This document shows positions 10,447 through 21,232 of a DNA stretch of 64,000 bases, piece by piece. The notes under the pieces were generated by a model, which saw only the letters and a program-made list of their open reading frames with translations, was not told where the DNA came from and made no database searches. How positions within the stretch are numbered: the stretch's first letter is position 1; each line of letters begins with the position of its first letter. The position numbers and the translations under genes were made by a program. The stretch is taken from assembly GCF_037126465.1 (NCBI RefSeq), contig NW_026999355.1:1054001-1118000 (forward strand), read 5' to 3'. The DNA comes from Ornithodoros turicata (Eukaryota; Arthropoda; Arachnida; Ixodida; Argasidae).

Positions 10447-10821
10447 TAAAACTTGTTATTTGGTTATGTTAAGTCGGAGTTCTCTACTTTTTTTGTCCAG
10501 TTATGTCGTCTCCCGGCTTTTGGAGTATTTTTGCAAGGTGACTGTGGTACAGGAGGGAGAGCTTTGTGCACTTCCTCTTGCTTTGAGAATCGGATAGTCG
10601 CGGAGAACCACTCACAACAGAAAACACACGAGCATCCATCTGTAGCCTTGATTCTGTAACCGGTAACCGCCAAGATGACTGGCGAAGACCTATGCGCCGT
10701 AGACGTGGTCTACAAGGATGCTCCTCCCGCCCTCATTGTGCTGGTATACATTAATGCGGGGTACTCTAAAGGCAAGATCAAGAGGTTCCTTCTAGTCAAA
10801 CTCTTCAATTACTCTGCCAGC

Positions 10822-12074
10822 AAAAAATGGTCCCGGAAAAAACGGTCCCGGAAGAAAGGGTCCCGGAAAGAAGGGTCCCACTGGCAAAAGGCGGAAAAAA
10901 AGGTCCCGCAGGCATGGAATGGTTTTGCTGGCTTGTGCACAAGAGCACATCTTTGGTGTGACAGATGATGCTCCTCAGACAGAGATAGTTATTATGTTTT
11001 GTGAATACGGTGTTTTATTTGCTCTTTATTTTCTTTTTCTTGCTTTGAATAGCCTAGTTGTAGGACCTGACTACCCCGCTTGACTAAAATTTCTACCCCA
11101 AAGTCGGCAATAACTCGATCGGTAGCTGGCTTCGGGTAGTAGCTTCGGTTGGCGCTTACACTTGACGTCATTCTCTTTTCCGGCTTTGGCCGGAGTTCTT
11201 AGACCTAGGTCAGTGAACTTTTTGTCTGTGTAACCTACTCTAGCCTAAGCATGGTACTGGTGATACATGGTACATGGTACATGGTACATAGTGTGTAATA
11301 CCAATTTTCAGTGTTGCCCGCTGTACAGGGGGTTGTTTGACACCAGGCGTCGCACCGCTCCACTACGCCGCATCTTTCATGGCAAATTAAAAATATTTAT
11401 AGCGCGTTGTCGGTCGTATGGTTCCGCATATGGTGTTTAGAAGCAACAAAGTCTCTAGTCACATCACCGGCATATCATGCTTGTCTACTGCTTTACAGTA
11501 CCTTTAAACACAGAAAAGAACACGGGAGTGACAATAAATAACTTGTTTCAGCACTAGTTCATAGACTGTTCATCCACGGTATGCACGAATGTACTAAGAG
11601 TATTCAGAAGAATGTGCGGGAGAAAGAAAATAACGGCTGGGTCCGGTACCATTTTTTCCTGTCTTACTATAGCAGTGTGACATGTAATTGCCCGCTGTTT
11701 TTGTTCTTGAATAAATCCAAGCGTATTTGTGGACTAATGTCATCTGTCCCGCACCGATCGAGTTACTGCCAACTTTGGAGTAGCAATTTTAATCAAGCGG
11801 GGTAGTCATGTGCTACTACTACGCAATTCGCTACGCAATTTATAATTTGTAATGTATTGAATGTCTAAATAAAGCACTTATCTATGTAAAAATTCAAAGC
11901 AAAAAAAGAAAGAGTAAAATAAAACACCGTGTTCACAAAATGTAATACATATATCACTGTCACACCAAAGATGTGTGTTTAAGCGATGGCAAAGCTATAT
12001 CGCCTGTCAGCGGGACCCTTCTTTCCGGGACCCTTTTTTCCGGGACCATTTTTTCCGGGACCGTTTTTTCCGGA
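10822..12074. mobile_element. Foldback DNA element with tandem-unit inverted repeats
   Basis: Both ends consist of about four tandem ~16-bp units of the form GGTCCCGGAAAAAA, inverted relative to each other. Homology then continues inward for more than 200 bp (CACATCTTTGGTGTGACAG and ACGGTGTTTTATTT occur on both sides). A third inverted block (GACTACCCCGCTTGA) pairs 11,067-11,090 with 11,785-11,805. The 700-bp middle has no recognisable gene, so it is non-autonomous. Copy 3 of the host repeat lacks it, although about 55 bp of host sequence are also missing here. Confidence 0.75.
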
Positions 12075-12188
12075 TCCCTTCTATACGGACATTAAGAAGC
12101 TGCAGAACAACTGGTTCGCGGGCAATGAAATCTTCGATTTGCATCTAGCCAGTGACGATAAAATTCCCACAACCTGTACGGGAAGTCC

Positions 12189-12350
12189 TATAGAGCAGTT
12201 GACTAACGTAGACAAACGGGGTAGTTGGTAAGTCATACTTAAATTTCCTTTGCAGCAGAGAGACAAGGACAGAAGAAACAGGCGCAGCCTTCCTGTCTGT
12301 TTCTTCTGTCCTTGTCTCTCGGCTGCAAAAGAAATTTAAGTATAGAGCAG
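12189..12350. mobile_element. Short hairpin element with flanking direct repeat
   Basis: Between 12,237 and 12,341 two 44-bp arms with two mismatches fold around a small loop (each contains AGAGACAAGGACAGAAG). The string TATAGAGCAG stands just left of the insertion and again at its right end. Copy 3 of the host repeat (34,760) lacks the whole insertion, so this is an insertion with a target duplication of about 8-10 bp. Confidence 0.65.
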
Positions 12351-13359
12351 GCTGGTTAAAACTTGACATGATCGACCGCACAAATGTCCGTCGGAGTCTT
12401 CTGTACGTTCCATCATGTCAAAATGTACGGGAAGTGTTATAGATTGTGTCTTCGTCAGGGGACACAGAAAAGCCAGTGGTTGCCAATCAGCTATCAGTTT
12501 CCATAGGCCACGATAGGCAACGATGGCGTCATAAATGCTATTGCATTTCAATGATAACCTGCACAGCGATTCCTGCACAATGTTTTCCCTTTCCCGTGCT
12601 CCTAGGAGGGAAGTGCCGCGAATGGCTACTGGAGATCACGTGGTTTCGCAGCCGTCCGTTTTGTATTGCCAACTTTCCCGGACTATTACGCCAACGGCAC
12701 ATTCTGGGGTTTGGCAAAAAATACCGCTCGTTTGGAAACGTTGCATTCCTTTGGGTTTGCGCACGGCTCACAGAAAGGAACGTTGATCACATGGGCGTAT
12801 CATGCGGTGACGCAACCGGGCGCAACGGCGAAGGGTCGGCTGCTCTCAGGACGTTGTTGCTAGATCAATTGGACAACTGAAGACCTTCCAGCCCCATGCA
12901 AGTAATCCATATTCTGCTTTTTAGGTTCGACAGAAACGGGGGCGAGCGCGTACGCAAGCCCCCACTACCAAAAATTGCATGTCCCAGCTACCCCAATTTG
13001 GGGAAGTGGCGGGTTTCAACCAAAACGCAGTGCAATGTCTTGGCCTCCACCCGGGGAGCCTGCCGCATTGATCACAGGCTTCCCGACACCAGGTAAGTAT
13101 GCCGGTGCTTGCATCGCGAGCTGCCCCCAAGGGATCACAGTATGCAAAGTGAAAGGTGTTTGGTGTAGCAACGGGGAGAAATCCACGTAGTTTCAAAGCC
13201 GCTCATTTGATAATTGCCACGAGCCAGGATGACACTTGTTGTAGTTAATCTGTTTCTTATTTAAATTTGCGAGTTTTCAGTAGCGTAACGCTCTAACGGT
13301 CTTTATAACAGCCTCGATGCTAGACGTCAGCGCATCAAGAAATATTAGAGCTGTCTCGA

Positions 13360-16276
13360 GGCTAATTCCAGCGAATTTCGACCAAGCAAGGAACCTGACC
13401 ATCTCAAATTTAAAAATATACATATATATTCCTCAGGGGACGGGAAATGATGAAAAATGCGCCTATATTTAAGCTCCAACCTTCCACCATTTTCGACGGA
13501 GAGGGGGAGAAAGAAACTGGTCGAAATGTAATGTGACCCAGTCGTTTCGAGATACTTTGCGGGCTTCTCAATTGAGAAGTATGTGGTTCTAAGACCAACA
13601 ATTTTTTTCGCCTGCTCACTACTACATGGACAACTCACTTTCTTCTTCCTACCCGTTTGAAACTGAAACTTGTTTCGTAAAAAAGTGGCAAAGTCGCAAG
13701 AAAACGCGAAAAACGCCGTTTTTCGGAGCCTTCCTGTACAGACGCTGTTTATCGGAGAATAATGAAACCTACACCATTCTTTTCGTCATTGCATACCCTA
13801 TCTGTTGATACATTTTCATTGTTCTAGAGTTAATCTGCTAGAAGCAGATTGTAGTAATCTCACAGGCGATATCGCGATTTAGCTGTATTTCGGCCGGCGC
13901 TAACAATAAATGGCCATCAAAAAGTTGCCGCGACCTTTTTATACGTTGCTCAGAAACCCTTTCCTAACACACACAAAAAAAATTGAGATTCGTATTTGAT
14001 TGTCGGTGCGCTACGATTTTTTAGAGCGACAGTGTGCACGCGCGCTGCGCGCTACCCGTAGGCGGTACTCTCCCGCAGCTGGTCGGCGTTACGGTCGCCG
14101 AGGGCGGACGTGATTCAGAGAAATCAAGTTAAAAACGCGGTTATGGCGCTGTTGTGATAAGCTCGAAGTTTGCACAGTATGTGCATACGCATTCCTCTAT
14201 GCATGGGCTATTACTAACCCGCTTGTGGCGGATGGAGTAAAATTTGTTCAAGCTAAGCCTTATGTCTGTGTACTTCCTAAATTTTCTGTAGGCTTCACGG
14301 ATTGAACAAGTCACGTACCGCCTAGCTTTTGTGAGTTTCTGGCCTCCTCCTTTAACGTGCACGACATCTCTTGATCGTGGACTCTGAACTGTGCAGTCCA
14401 GCTCACCCACCGTATAAAAGCTCGTTGCTCTCGTCAAATCATCTTCCTTCAGAGCACTGCGCTCGTACGGGTCAGGCAATGCCCACAGATCGTTTACCGC
14501 GAGCAACTTCTGGGACTTCTGAATCATGTACCGGGTTGCCTCAGGAACGATTGTTTGGACGTCGCGCTCTGACATCGATGCAGTGTAAGAATTTAGCATC
14601 GCTGTTGCAGTGACTTACATGCTCGGTAGGCCATCCTAATATTTCCCAACAACGCTAAGCACAGCTGGCAATTGCTGTTCGATGTACCGGGAAGGGAAAC
14701 GTCGAGCGCTGTTTCAATCTCTCGACGTGCCTTGACACCTAGAGTTTCCGAAATTTCGGAGTTCTTTCTTTTCACGTACGATGTGGAGGTCTTCTTGCGC
14801 TTTCTCACTGGTGTCTCGCCGATGTCTTGTAACGTTATTAATCGATTATTGTTTTCATGAATCGCTTCGTCCTCCGTTGAAAACGGATCATCTTTCGTGC
14901 TGATATTGGATGACGTGGACGTTGAGGGTTGATGTGATTCACATAACCTATGGAAGCTCACAAAGCAGTTTTGGCACAGCATATCTGATTCCCGGATATC
15001 ACCTGCACCTTCGGCACCAAGTACAGCTTTCAGGGCGTCAACATCAATCCGAGTCACGCATTGGAAGTCCTTTGTACGACTTTTTTTTTCTTTGTGTTTG
15101 TGCAAATAGTCTGCACAGTAGACCCGTTTGCTGCTCTAGGCAGAACTCATGTCTCATGCGGAAACGTCAGAACTACAATGCGAGTCTGAAACAACCGCGG
15201 CAAAGCTTGGGTGGTGACCGTTTAGGCGCCGTCATTCACATGGGTCAACCGCTTGATCCAGTCTTGACCAATTTTGGTGACGAGCGATATCTGTCAATAT
15301 CCTCTGTCCAGGCCAGCTTTAGCTTGGTGCCTTTGAAAACAAAGGCAGCGGCTCTTGGAAGCCGCCAATGAGGTATCATTACCAGTTGGTCAAAAAGTTT
15401 GGCCCGTGAGAAAGCTTTAGACATAAGGTTTCCCACGGTCTTGAGGAAACACGAATTCTGATGATATGTATCGATGGTGTCAGCGATTCGGATATGAGCC
15501 ATAACCGCGTTTTTAACTTGATTTCACTGAATCGCGTCCGCCCTTGGCGACTAACGCCGACCAGCTGCGGGAGAGTACCGCCTACGAGCAGCGCGCAGCG
15601 CGCGTGCACACTGTCACTTTAAAAAATCCTAGTGTCACTGACAACCAAATACGAATCTCATTTTTTTTCTGTGTCTTAGGTACGGGTTTCTGCGCAACAT
15701 ATAAAAAAATCGCGCTACTTTTTGATGGTCATTTTTGTTAGCGCCGGCCGCAATACAGCTAAACCGCGATACTACCTGTGGGATTATTACAATCTGCTTC
15801 TAGCAGATTAAGTCTAAAACAATGAAAATGGTATCAACAGATAGGGCATGCAATGACGAAACGAACGGTGTAGGTTTCACTATTCTCCGATAAACAGCGT
15901 CTGTTCAGGAAGGCTCCGAAAAACGGCGTTTTCCGCGTTTTCTTGCGATTTTGCAATTTTTTTACGAAAAAAATTTCAGTTACAAATGGGCAAGAAGAAG
16001 AAAGTGTGTTGTCCATGTAGTAGTGAGAAGGTAAAAAAAATTGTGGCTCTTTGAACCGCATAGTTCTCACTTGAAAAGCCCTAAAAGTAGCTCGAAACGA
16101 TTGGGTCACATTTCGACCAGTTTCTTTCTCCCCCTCTCCTTCGAAAATGGCTGAAGGTTGGGGCTTAAATATAGGCGCATTTTTCATCATTTCCTGTCCC
16201 CTGAAGAATATTTTTTTTGTTTAAAAAATGGAGATGGTCAGGTCCCTCGCTTGGTCGAAATTCGCTGTAATTAGCC
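13360..16276 (-). mobile_element. DNA transposon with ~750-bp TIRs and 4-bp target duplication (Sola-like)
   Basis: The ends GGCTAATT...AATTAGCC are flanked by TCGA at 13,356-13,359 and 16,277-16,280. The related repeat at 27,410 has a single TCGA at the same spot, which is the empty site. Inverted homology runs about 750 bp inward on both sides (to about 14,120 and from about 15,500). The interior carries transposase-like fragments on the minus strand. A 4-bp duplication is the rule for the Sola superfamily, and the Cys-rich N-terminus is compatible with it, but I assign the family only tentatively. Confidence 0.65.
14141..15105 (-). pseudogene. Transposase-like protein fragments of the TIR element
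   Basis: Two abutting minus-strand frames (15,105-14,593 and 14,599-14,141) give about 320 residues. The first has a zinc-binding look near its N-terminus (LCQNCFVSFHRLCE), a Ser/Thr-rich linker and a basic stretch (KRKKTSTSYVKRK). The second holds a conserved-looking block (FSTVGEL-type to REAYRKFRK) ending in CVCTYC. I recall such blocks from transposase-like proteins in cnidarians and ticks, but no catalytic triad can be made out. The frames change at a GTAAGT...CAG remnant only 17 nt long. A further minus-strand segment (15,502-15,245) may be related. The usual length of several hundred more residues is missing. Confidence 0.5.
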
Positions 16277-16504
16277 TCGACTGGGCTGCAGGACCGGCAA
16301 AAGGGGGTGGGCAGCCGGGAATGAAGGCTCGGGGCCTGAGCCCCTTCAGCACGACGTTTGCTAGCACTAGGAGACATATCACAAGCGGGCCCGGGTAGGA
16401 CTCATCCTCGGGACCCGTAATTGCTTTCGCCAGCCCATGCTGGGCAGTACTCTGATTACTCTGGGCAGTATTACTGCTGACTGACTACTACTACTCTTTG
16501 CAGT

Positions 16505-16880
16505 ACTATAGTGCAGGCGGTGCAAACTCCCGCATTCGATTCAACGGAAGTGCAAACCTTTGTACTGCTCTCGGCCATTCGATTGGAAAAAGTGTCATGG
16601 GAGTGCAGCACGCGTTGGACTGTAGATGGTTACCCCCTCACCCCCCACCCCCTCACCCCCCCAAGCACACGTTCACAGAAAATGCTGGGCTGTACTGTAC
16701 GATTGGGCTGTACTCTGTGAACCAGTGCAGGCGGTGCAAGCTCCCGCATTCGATTCGAACACTCCATCATTTGATTGGGAAAAGTGCCGTGGGAGTTCAG
16801 CACGAATTCACAAATAATGCTGGGCGAACTATAGTGCAGGCGGTGCAAGCTCCCGCATTCGATTCAATGGAAGCGCAAAC
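16505..16880 (+). repeat. Minisatellite of ~110-210-bp diverged units (copy 1)
   Basis: The block GCAAGCTCCCGCATTCGATTC recurs near 16,523, 16,735 and 16,846, each followed by GGAAAAGTG...GGGAGT-type sequence and a GCTGGGCTGTA string. It corresponds to 27,590-28,070, and a lone inverted piece lies at 18,970-19,030. Confidence 0.65.
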
Positions 16881-17151
16881 TTTTGTCTACAACAACATCA
16901 ACAATTATATTTTGACGATGAAGTGGGGAGGTTTAGAAACGGCGTTGGATGAAATGGGCAGACACCATTTTACAGCAAAGTGTGGATATAACCGGGGCGT
17001 GGACAATTGTTCACCGGACAATTGCTCACCAAAAAACTCCTGAGGCCGGACAACGGCTCACCACAGAACCACTGAAGCCGGACAATTTCTCACCGCCTTT
17101 CCACTTATTCGCGTTTTTGATGACCTGTAGGTGGCGCGTCGAAAATTCAAC

Positions 17152-17882
17152 ATGGCGGACGTATCCAGGTTGCTCCTGCGGCCAAGCTTGGGTTCGCTTT
17201 TGAAATATCTGAAATGCAGCGTTGACTCCCGATGTTTAGTCGAAGGGGAACGAATATTAGGCGCTTCCCATGTACCTTTTGCAGGCGTAGCGGAGAAGTC
17301 ACAAGGTTCACAAGAAGTTCACAAGGGCGTCAACATTGTTGGTGTCAACGAGGACGGTGAACTTAAATCCATTTATGAGGACAATCTTAAGGAGCAATAA
17401 TGTTTGCACACCAGCCTTGCAAGCCGGAACGGCCAATGAATAGACAGCAAAGAAGGCCTATATTGACGTCTTGCATTCGCAAGGACACAGCGCTGAGATT
17501 CAGGACATGGGGTTTGTTGTCCTACAGTTTGTCCTACAGTGTCCTACAGCCCGTCATTGGCTGCTCTACTGATGGCACCGTGAAATTTTATTGTGACTGC
17601 TGCAAAGAGAAGCAGGCACTCCTTGAAGTGAACTGTCCAATGGAGACCGCAAACTCATTCTTTAACTTGGAAAAGCGCACACTGAAACGAGACTACCTGA
17701 CACAAGTTAATGTACAGATGGGCGTAACAAATGTGGATTTAACACACTTCTTCCTGTGGTCAGAAATGAAGTTTGTGTTGGTTGATGTGCCCTTTGACAA
17801 AGAAAGATTTGAGCAGTTTTGCAAACGCAAACAGTATGTCTACGATGAATATGTGTTTTTAGAACTACTGCTTCATCTTTGA
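17152..17882 (+). pseudogene. YqaJ-type exonuclease gene fragment
   Basis: The clear part is 17,540-17,882: a CSTDG box (normally SPDG), then LLEVNCP, then QMGVTNVDLTHFFLW and a C-terminal helix reaching TGA at 17,880-17,882. This order is that of YqaJ-like nucleases expanded in invertebrate genomes, whose active site uses D...E-x-K. Here the lysine of E-x-K is asparagine (E-V-N), which should kill catalysis. An upstream segment (17,152-17,397, ATGGCGGACG start) with GERILGASHV may be the N-terminal end of the same protein but is out of frame. Whether it was a host gene or mobile-element cargo is unclear. Confidence 0.6.
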
Positions 17883-18117
17883 GCTACGTTCTTGAAGAAT
17901 TATTAATTTTCCGTAAAAAGTATTCAAACACTGTAACAACATATAGCACTCTTTAATTTCTGGCACATCTACAGACCACATGCATCCACATAAGGCATGA
18001 GTGACAACAATTAAATATGGCAAAATAATGATTGGATAACAGCATCTCAGCGTATGCCAATGACAAAACTACGAAACACCCTGAGGGATTTGCTCAGGAA
18101 GGGGAAGAGCCTGGAAC

Positions 18118-18592
18118 GTGAAGGCAAACAAGGTACTACTCGAAGAAGGCCTCAGGCGTGCTGATGCCGACCCCTGCCTCTATTCCCGATCTGTAGATGG
18201 TGGGGTGATGTATATTCTCTTGTACGTGGACGACATGCTGATATGCCACCCAAATGACTCAACAATTACTGTAGTTTGGAAAGACCTTAACAAGCGTTTT
18301 GAGCTCAAAGACCTTGGTCACGTCAGTCACTACCTTGGAATCGAGATTGAGAGAAGCAAGGATAATCACTTTCTTCTTCACCAGTGGAATAGAATCAGCA
18401 GCCTACTGGAGAAGTACAAGCTTGGAGATGCTAAAGGCAGTGCCATCCCTATGGACGCGGACTATCCGAAACTCACTGGGGATGACGACGTACTGCAGAG
18501 CAACGAAATCTATCGTCAAGCAGTTGGAGAGCTCTTGTACCTGAGCACGACAACGCGCCCGGACATAGCGTGTGCTATGGGGTACCTGTGGG
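18118..18592 (+). pseudogene. Ty1/copia reverse transcriptase fragment
   Basis: A single open frame contains CLYSR, YILLYVDDMLI (the YVDD catalytic box of copia RTs), FELKDLG, YLGIEI and then the YRQAVGELLYLSTTTRPDI motif that precedes RNase H in copia elements. It stops where a perfect palindrome begins. The upstream protein and the LTRs are missing. It is probably a 5'- and 3'-truncated remnant. Confidence 0.8.
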
Positions 18593-18631
18593 CCACAGGT
18601 ACCCCATAGCACACGCTATGTCCGGGCGCGT
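18553..18631. repeat. 79-bp perfect palindrome at the end of the copia fragment
   Basis: Two 39-nt arms (18,553-18,591 and 18,593-18,631) are exact reverse complements around a single G. The left arm is copia coding sequence (RPDIACAMGY), so the right arm is a foldback copy of it. It may be a template-switch product or an assembly artefact. Confidence 0.85.
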
Positions 18632-19079
18632 ACAACTTGTATGTGTACAGTACTCGTGAAGCTAGTTTTGGCTAAGTTTCGGAATCGCCCCGGCTGTACG
18701 AGACCGTTCCTTGTGTGGGGAAAAATTTATTCATGGGTGACCTAGGCTCACTTCCCCGTTCCTTTGAAAACCTTTGCACGCAAGGGCTCATAGCGCCTTC
18801 TTGTATTACGAGAGGACCAGAGGCGGATATAGCAGTAAAACAACAACATTCCCGGTGTGCGCAGCAGCAGCGTCAGCCGGGGTAAACCAAAGCAGCAGCA
18901 GACGACGAAGCAGTCTCCCTCAAAGTTCCCATGCCGCATTGCTTGTTGGCGCGCACCTCTTTGTAACATCGTCTATTGAATGGTCGAGTGTTGTGCAAAG
19001 GATTGTACTTCCATTGAGTCGAATGCTGAATAAATATTGGTTATTTGAGTATATTTACACGTAAGGTGTGTCAGCCTAG

Positions 19080-19285
19080 TGCGGCGACATGCTGCACGTG
19101 CTGCAGGGTAGGACTGCGAATAAATTCGACCACCTGGGGTTCTTGTCACGCGGTGTGGAGATCTCCGACACACGGTGCTGGAAGCAATGTTTACCTCCCC
19201 ACATTGCTACCGTCCACGGCCGGGATCTTGAGCTCAGCGAGCCAAAGGGACTTGCACCGGTGGTGGTGGTGATGCTAGTGAAAGA
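19080..19285 (-). repeat. SINE-like repeat, copy 1 (partner at 61,965-62,215)
   Basis: The segment shares with 61,965-62,215 a GACATG...GCAGGGTA block, CGACCACCTGGGG and GCAATGTTTACCTCCC...GCTACCGTCC. The partner copy keeps tRNA-like A and B boxes at its right end on the minus strand. This copy has lost part of that head. Tick genomes are known to hold an abundant tRNA-derived SINE (Ruka), but I cannot confirm that this is it. Confidence 0.55.
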
Positions 19286-19324
19286 GCTCGGCCGTTGAAG
19301 GGCAACGTCACGACTAACCCTCTG

Positions 19325-19505
19325 GGGGGGGGGGGGGGGGTGCGTCACGTGCCGACTTCTGAGGGAACCGTCTGATAACGTCTGAGGACACCGAGGAAAA
19401 ATCCCAGACGGCACCGGGATTCGAACCCGGGTACCTCCGGGTCTCGACTTGACATGGCCAGCATGCTGACCACTCAGCCTCGCGAGCTGTGGTGCTGGTG
19501 AAAGG
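19325..19505 (-). repeat. tRNA-derived SINE
   Basis: On the minus strand GGCTGAGTGGTCAGCATGC (A box) is followed about 40 nt later by GGGTTCGAATCCCGG (B box), then a body ending in GTGACGCACC. An 18-G run borders it. A second copy of the same family follows about 40 bp to the right, in the same orientation. Confidence 0.75.
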
Positions 19506-19544
19506 GCTCGCCGTTGTCGGCCTCACAGAGGTGGGCAACGTCAC

Positions 19545-19740
19545 GACTGGCGCCCTAGGGGAATGTGCGTCCTAGGCCGACTTCTAAGGGAACTGTGCCG
19601 ACATATGTCTGAAAGTGTCTGAGGAAAACCCAGGAAAAACCCCAGAGAGCCCATCCGGCACCGGGATTCGAGCCCGGGTACCTCCCAGTCTCGACGTGAC
19701 ATGGCCAGCACGCTAACCACTGAGCCACGGAGCTGGTGGG
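19545..19740 (-). repeat. tRNA-derived SINE, second copy
   Basis: The same A-box (GGCTCAGTGGTTAGCGTGC) and B-box (GGGCTCGAATCCCGG) arrangement as the preceding copy, with a similar body. The two sit head-to-tail. Confidence 0.75.
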
Positions 19741-19844
19741 ACTTGCACCGTTTGGACAAGTTCACAGAGTACAGCCCAATCGAAGACAGCTAATATTTCT
19801 TGACCGGCTGTCGTCTACCATTGAGGATGCCGTAATTGCCGTTA

Positions 19845-20225
19845 CAGCATTACGCTCCTGAAAATTCGCAAATTTAAATAAGAAACATATCAACTACAAC
19901 AAGTGCCATCGTTGCACGTAGAATTATTAAGAATGCGCATTTAAAAAATGTGGTTCTTCCCCCCTGTAGCTGTACGATACACCTTTCGATTTGCATACAG
20001 TTGTCTCTTGGGGGCAGCTCGCGGTACAGGCGCCTGCATACTTACCTGGTGTCGGGTAGCCTATGATCAATGAGGTAGGCTCCCCGGGTGGAGATCAAGG
20101 CATTGCACTTCGCCTTGGTTGAATCCCGCCACTTCCCCAAATCGGGGTAGATGGGACATGTAATTTTTGGTAGTGGGGGCTTGCGTACGCGCTCGCCCCC
20201 ATTTCTGTCGAAGTAGAAAAGCAGA
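19845..20225 (-). repeat. Inverted fragment of the composite repeat
   Basis: Read on the minus strand, this matches 12,915-13,300 of composite copy 1, including CGAGCGCGTACGCAAGCCCC, TTGGGGAAGTGGCGGG and the CAGGTAAGTATGC string. About 80 bp at 19,920-19,990 differ. Confidence 0.65.
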
Positions 20226-20229
20226 TTAT

Positions 20230-20878
20230 CGGATCACGAGCCTGCTGCTGCGGGTAGACAGGGGGGGGTTTCGGGAACCTGAGCGTAACCTACGTAAACT
20301 ACGCATGCGTGCAGTAGGAGCAGCCGCATTGGACTTCGCACTGCACTTGCTTCGTTCCACATAGTAGCGACGGCGGAAAAACATACGAAATATGTGTTAG
20401 AAACCCTGCGCCCTTCATGATACACATGCGAGCGTGGTTGTTGAACAAAAGTGTTAAACAAAAATAATTTAATTGGAGGCGCGAATGATGTGTGTACGAA
20501 TGCAATATGCATGTTTTTAATATAGCAATTCGCGCGGTCTGCCAGTAGTACGTAAGATTATAGGCAGAGCCGAGTACGCTTACGGTTCCTGTCCCTCTCC
20601 ATGTTGTTAGATACGAGTTTGCCGTACGTTGATGCGCACTTTGTGTCTGCTCATAGCCGTATTCTTCATCGTCGTCTTTTCAATTTCAAGCCACCAAGGC
20701 GTACACACTACATTTCTCGGAGGAATGCCACTATTCAGGACAGTAGCCTGCTATTGCTTTATTTGAGTGTCAAGAATGTGGACAGTACTGACTTTGGAAA
20801 GCTGCCGGTTCCTCTTCCTGCCTTTTCGACGTTTGTGGCTGCGTGCGAGGAAGCCTTCAACGGCAACGTCACGATCAG
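20230..20878. other. No gene recognised
   Basis: Anonymous DNA. A 118-codon open frame at 20,601-20,957 shows no domain or homology that I recognise. Confidence 0.4.
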
Positions 20879-21232
20879 TCTCGAATTATGCGTGAGTGGT
20901 ACGATATGTATGATAGTTTGCTGGCAGTACACGAATAGCAGTTTATTTTTGTTTTAATGATGTTTTAGAGTCCCGAAAAGTAGGCATGCGATTTAGAGCG
21001 GCTCCCTGACGAGCTGGGCATTGACCATGGGCCAAGCAATCTTGTTGTACTAAAGGGTCGATAGTCTAGTTGATTTAAACACACTAGGAGTAGCCCTGGA
21101 ATGTCTGGAATGTGAGCAGTGAAGAACAACGTGTTCTAGACATTTCAAGTCACCACAATGAAGGAAGCTTGGTGAGTGCACATGTGGTAGCTGACCAATA
21201 AGACACCGAGGAGCATTCGGTGTGTTAACGCA
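20879..21232 (+). repeat. Dispersed repeat, copy 2 (partner at 1,006-1,343)
   Basis: Same orientation as copy 1, roughly 90 percent alike by eye. Homology stops at GACACCGAGGAGCATT; flanking sequences are unrelated. Confidence 0.7.

Larger units (their letters stand above)
9232..10534 (-). mobile_element. Penelope-like element in inverted-repeat (foldback) form
   Basis: Two ~530-bp arms (about 9,232-9,757 and 9,970-10,500) are near-identical inverted copies separated by about 210 bp. Each arm encodes a GIY-YIG endonuclease and ends outward with a CTGAGGA...GAAA motif. The spacer, read on the minus strand, continues an open frame into the left endonuclease and looks like an N-terminal helical region, so the reverse transcriptase has been deleted. 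Inverted partial copies are usual for Penelope-like elements. A 13-bp direct repeat (AAGGTGACTGTGG) at 9,219-9,231 and 10,535-10,547 flanks the whole structure and is a likely target duplication. The strand given is that of the copy that keeps upstream coding sequence. Confidence 0.8.
10630..17100 (+). repeat. Composite dispersed repeat, copy 1, split by three insertions
   Basis: Pieces at 10,630-10,821, 12,080-13,359 and 16,277-17,100 match, in the same order, copy 2 at 24,610-28,290 and in part copy 3 at 34,420-35,330. Removing the three insertions restores a contiguous repeat of about 2.3 kb. The first piece contains a short open frame starting ATGACTGGCGAAGAC that in copy 3 continues to a stop after NTFVENLNE, so the family once coded for something small that I cannot name. 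The last part is a minisatellite followed by GGACAAT...CTCACC units. Confidence 0.7.
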
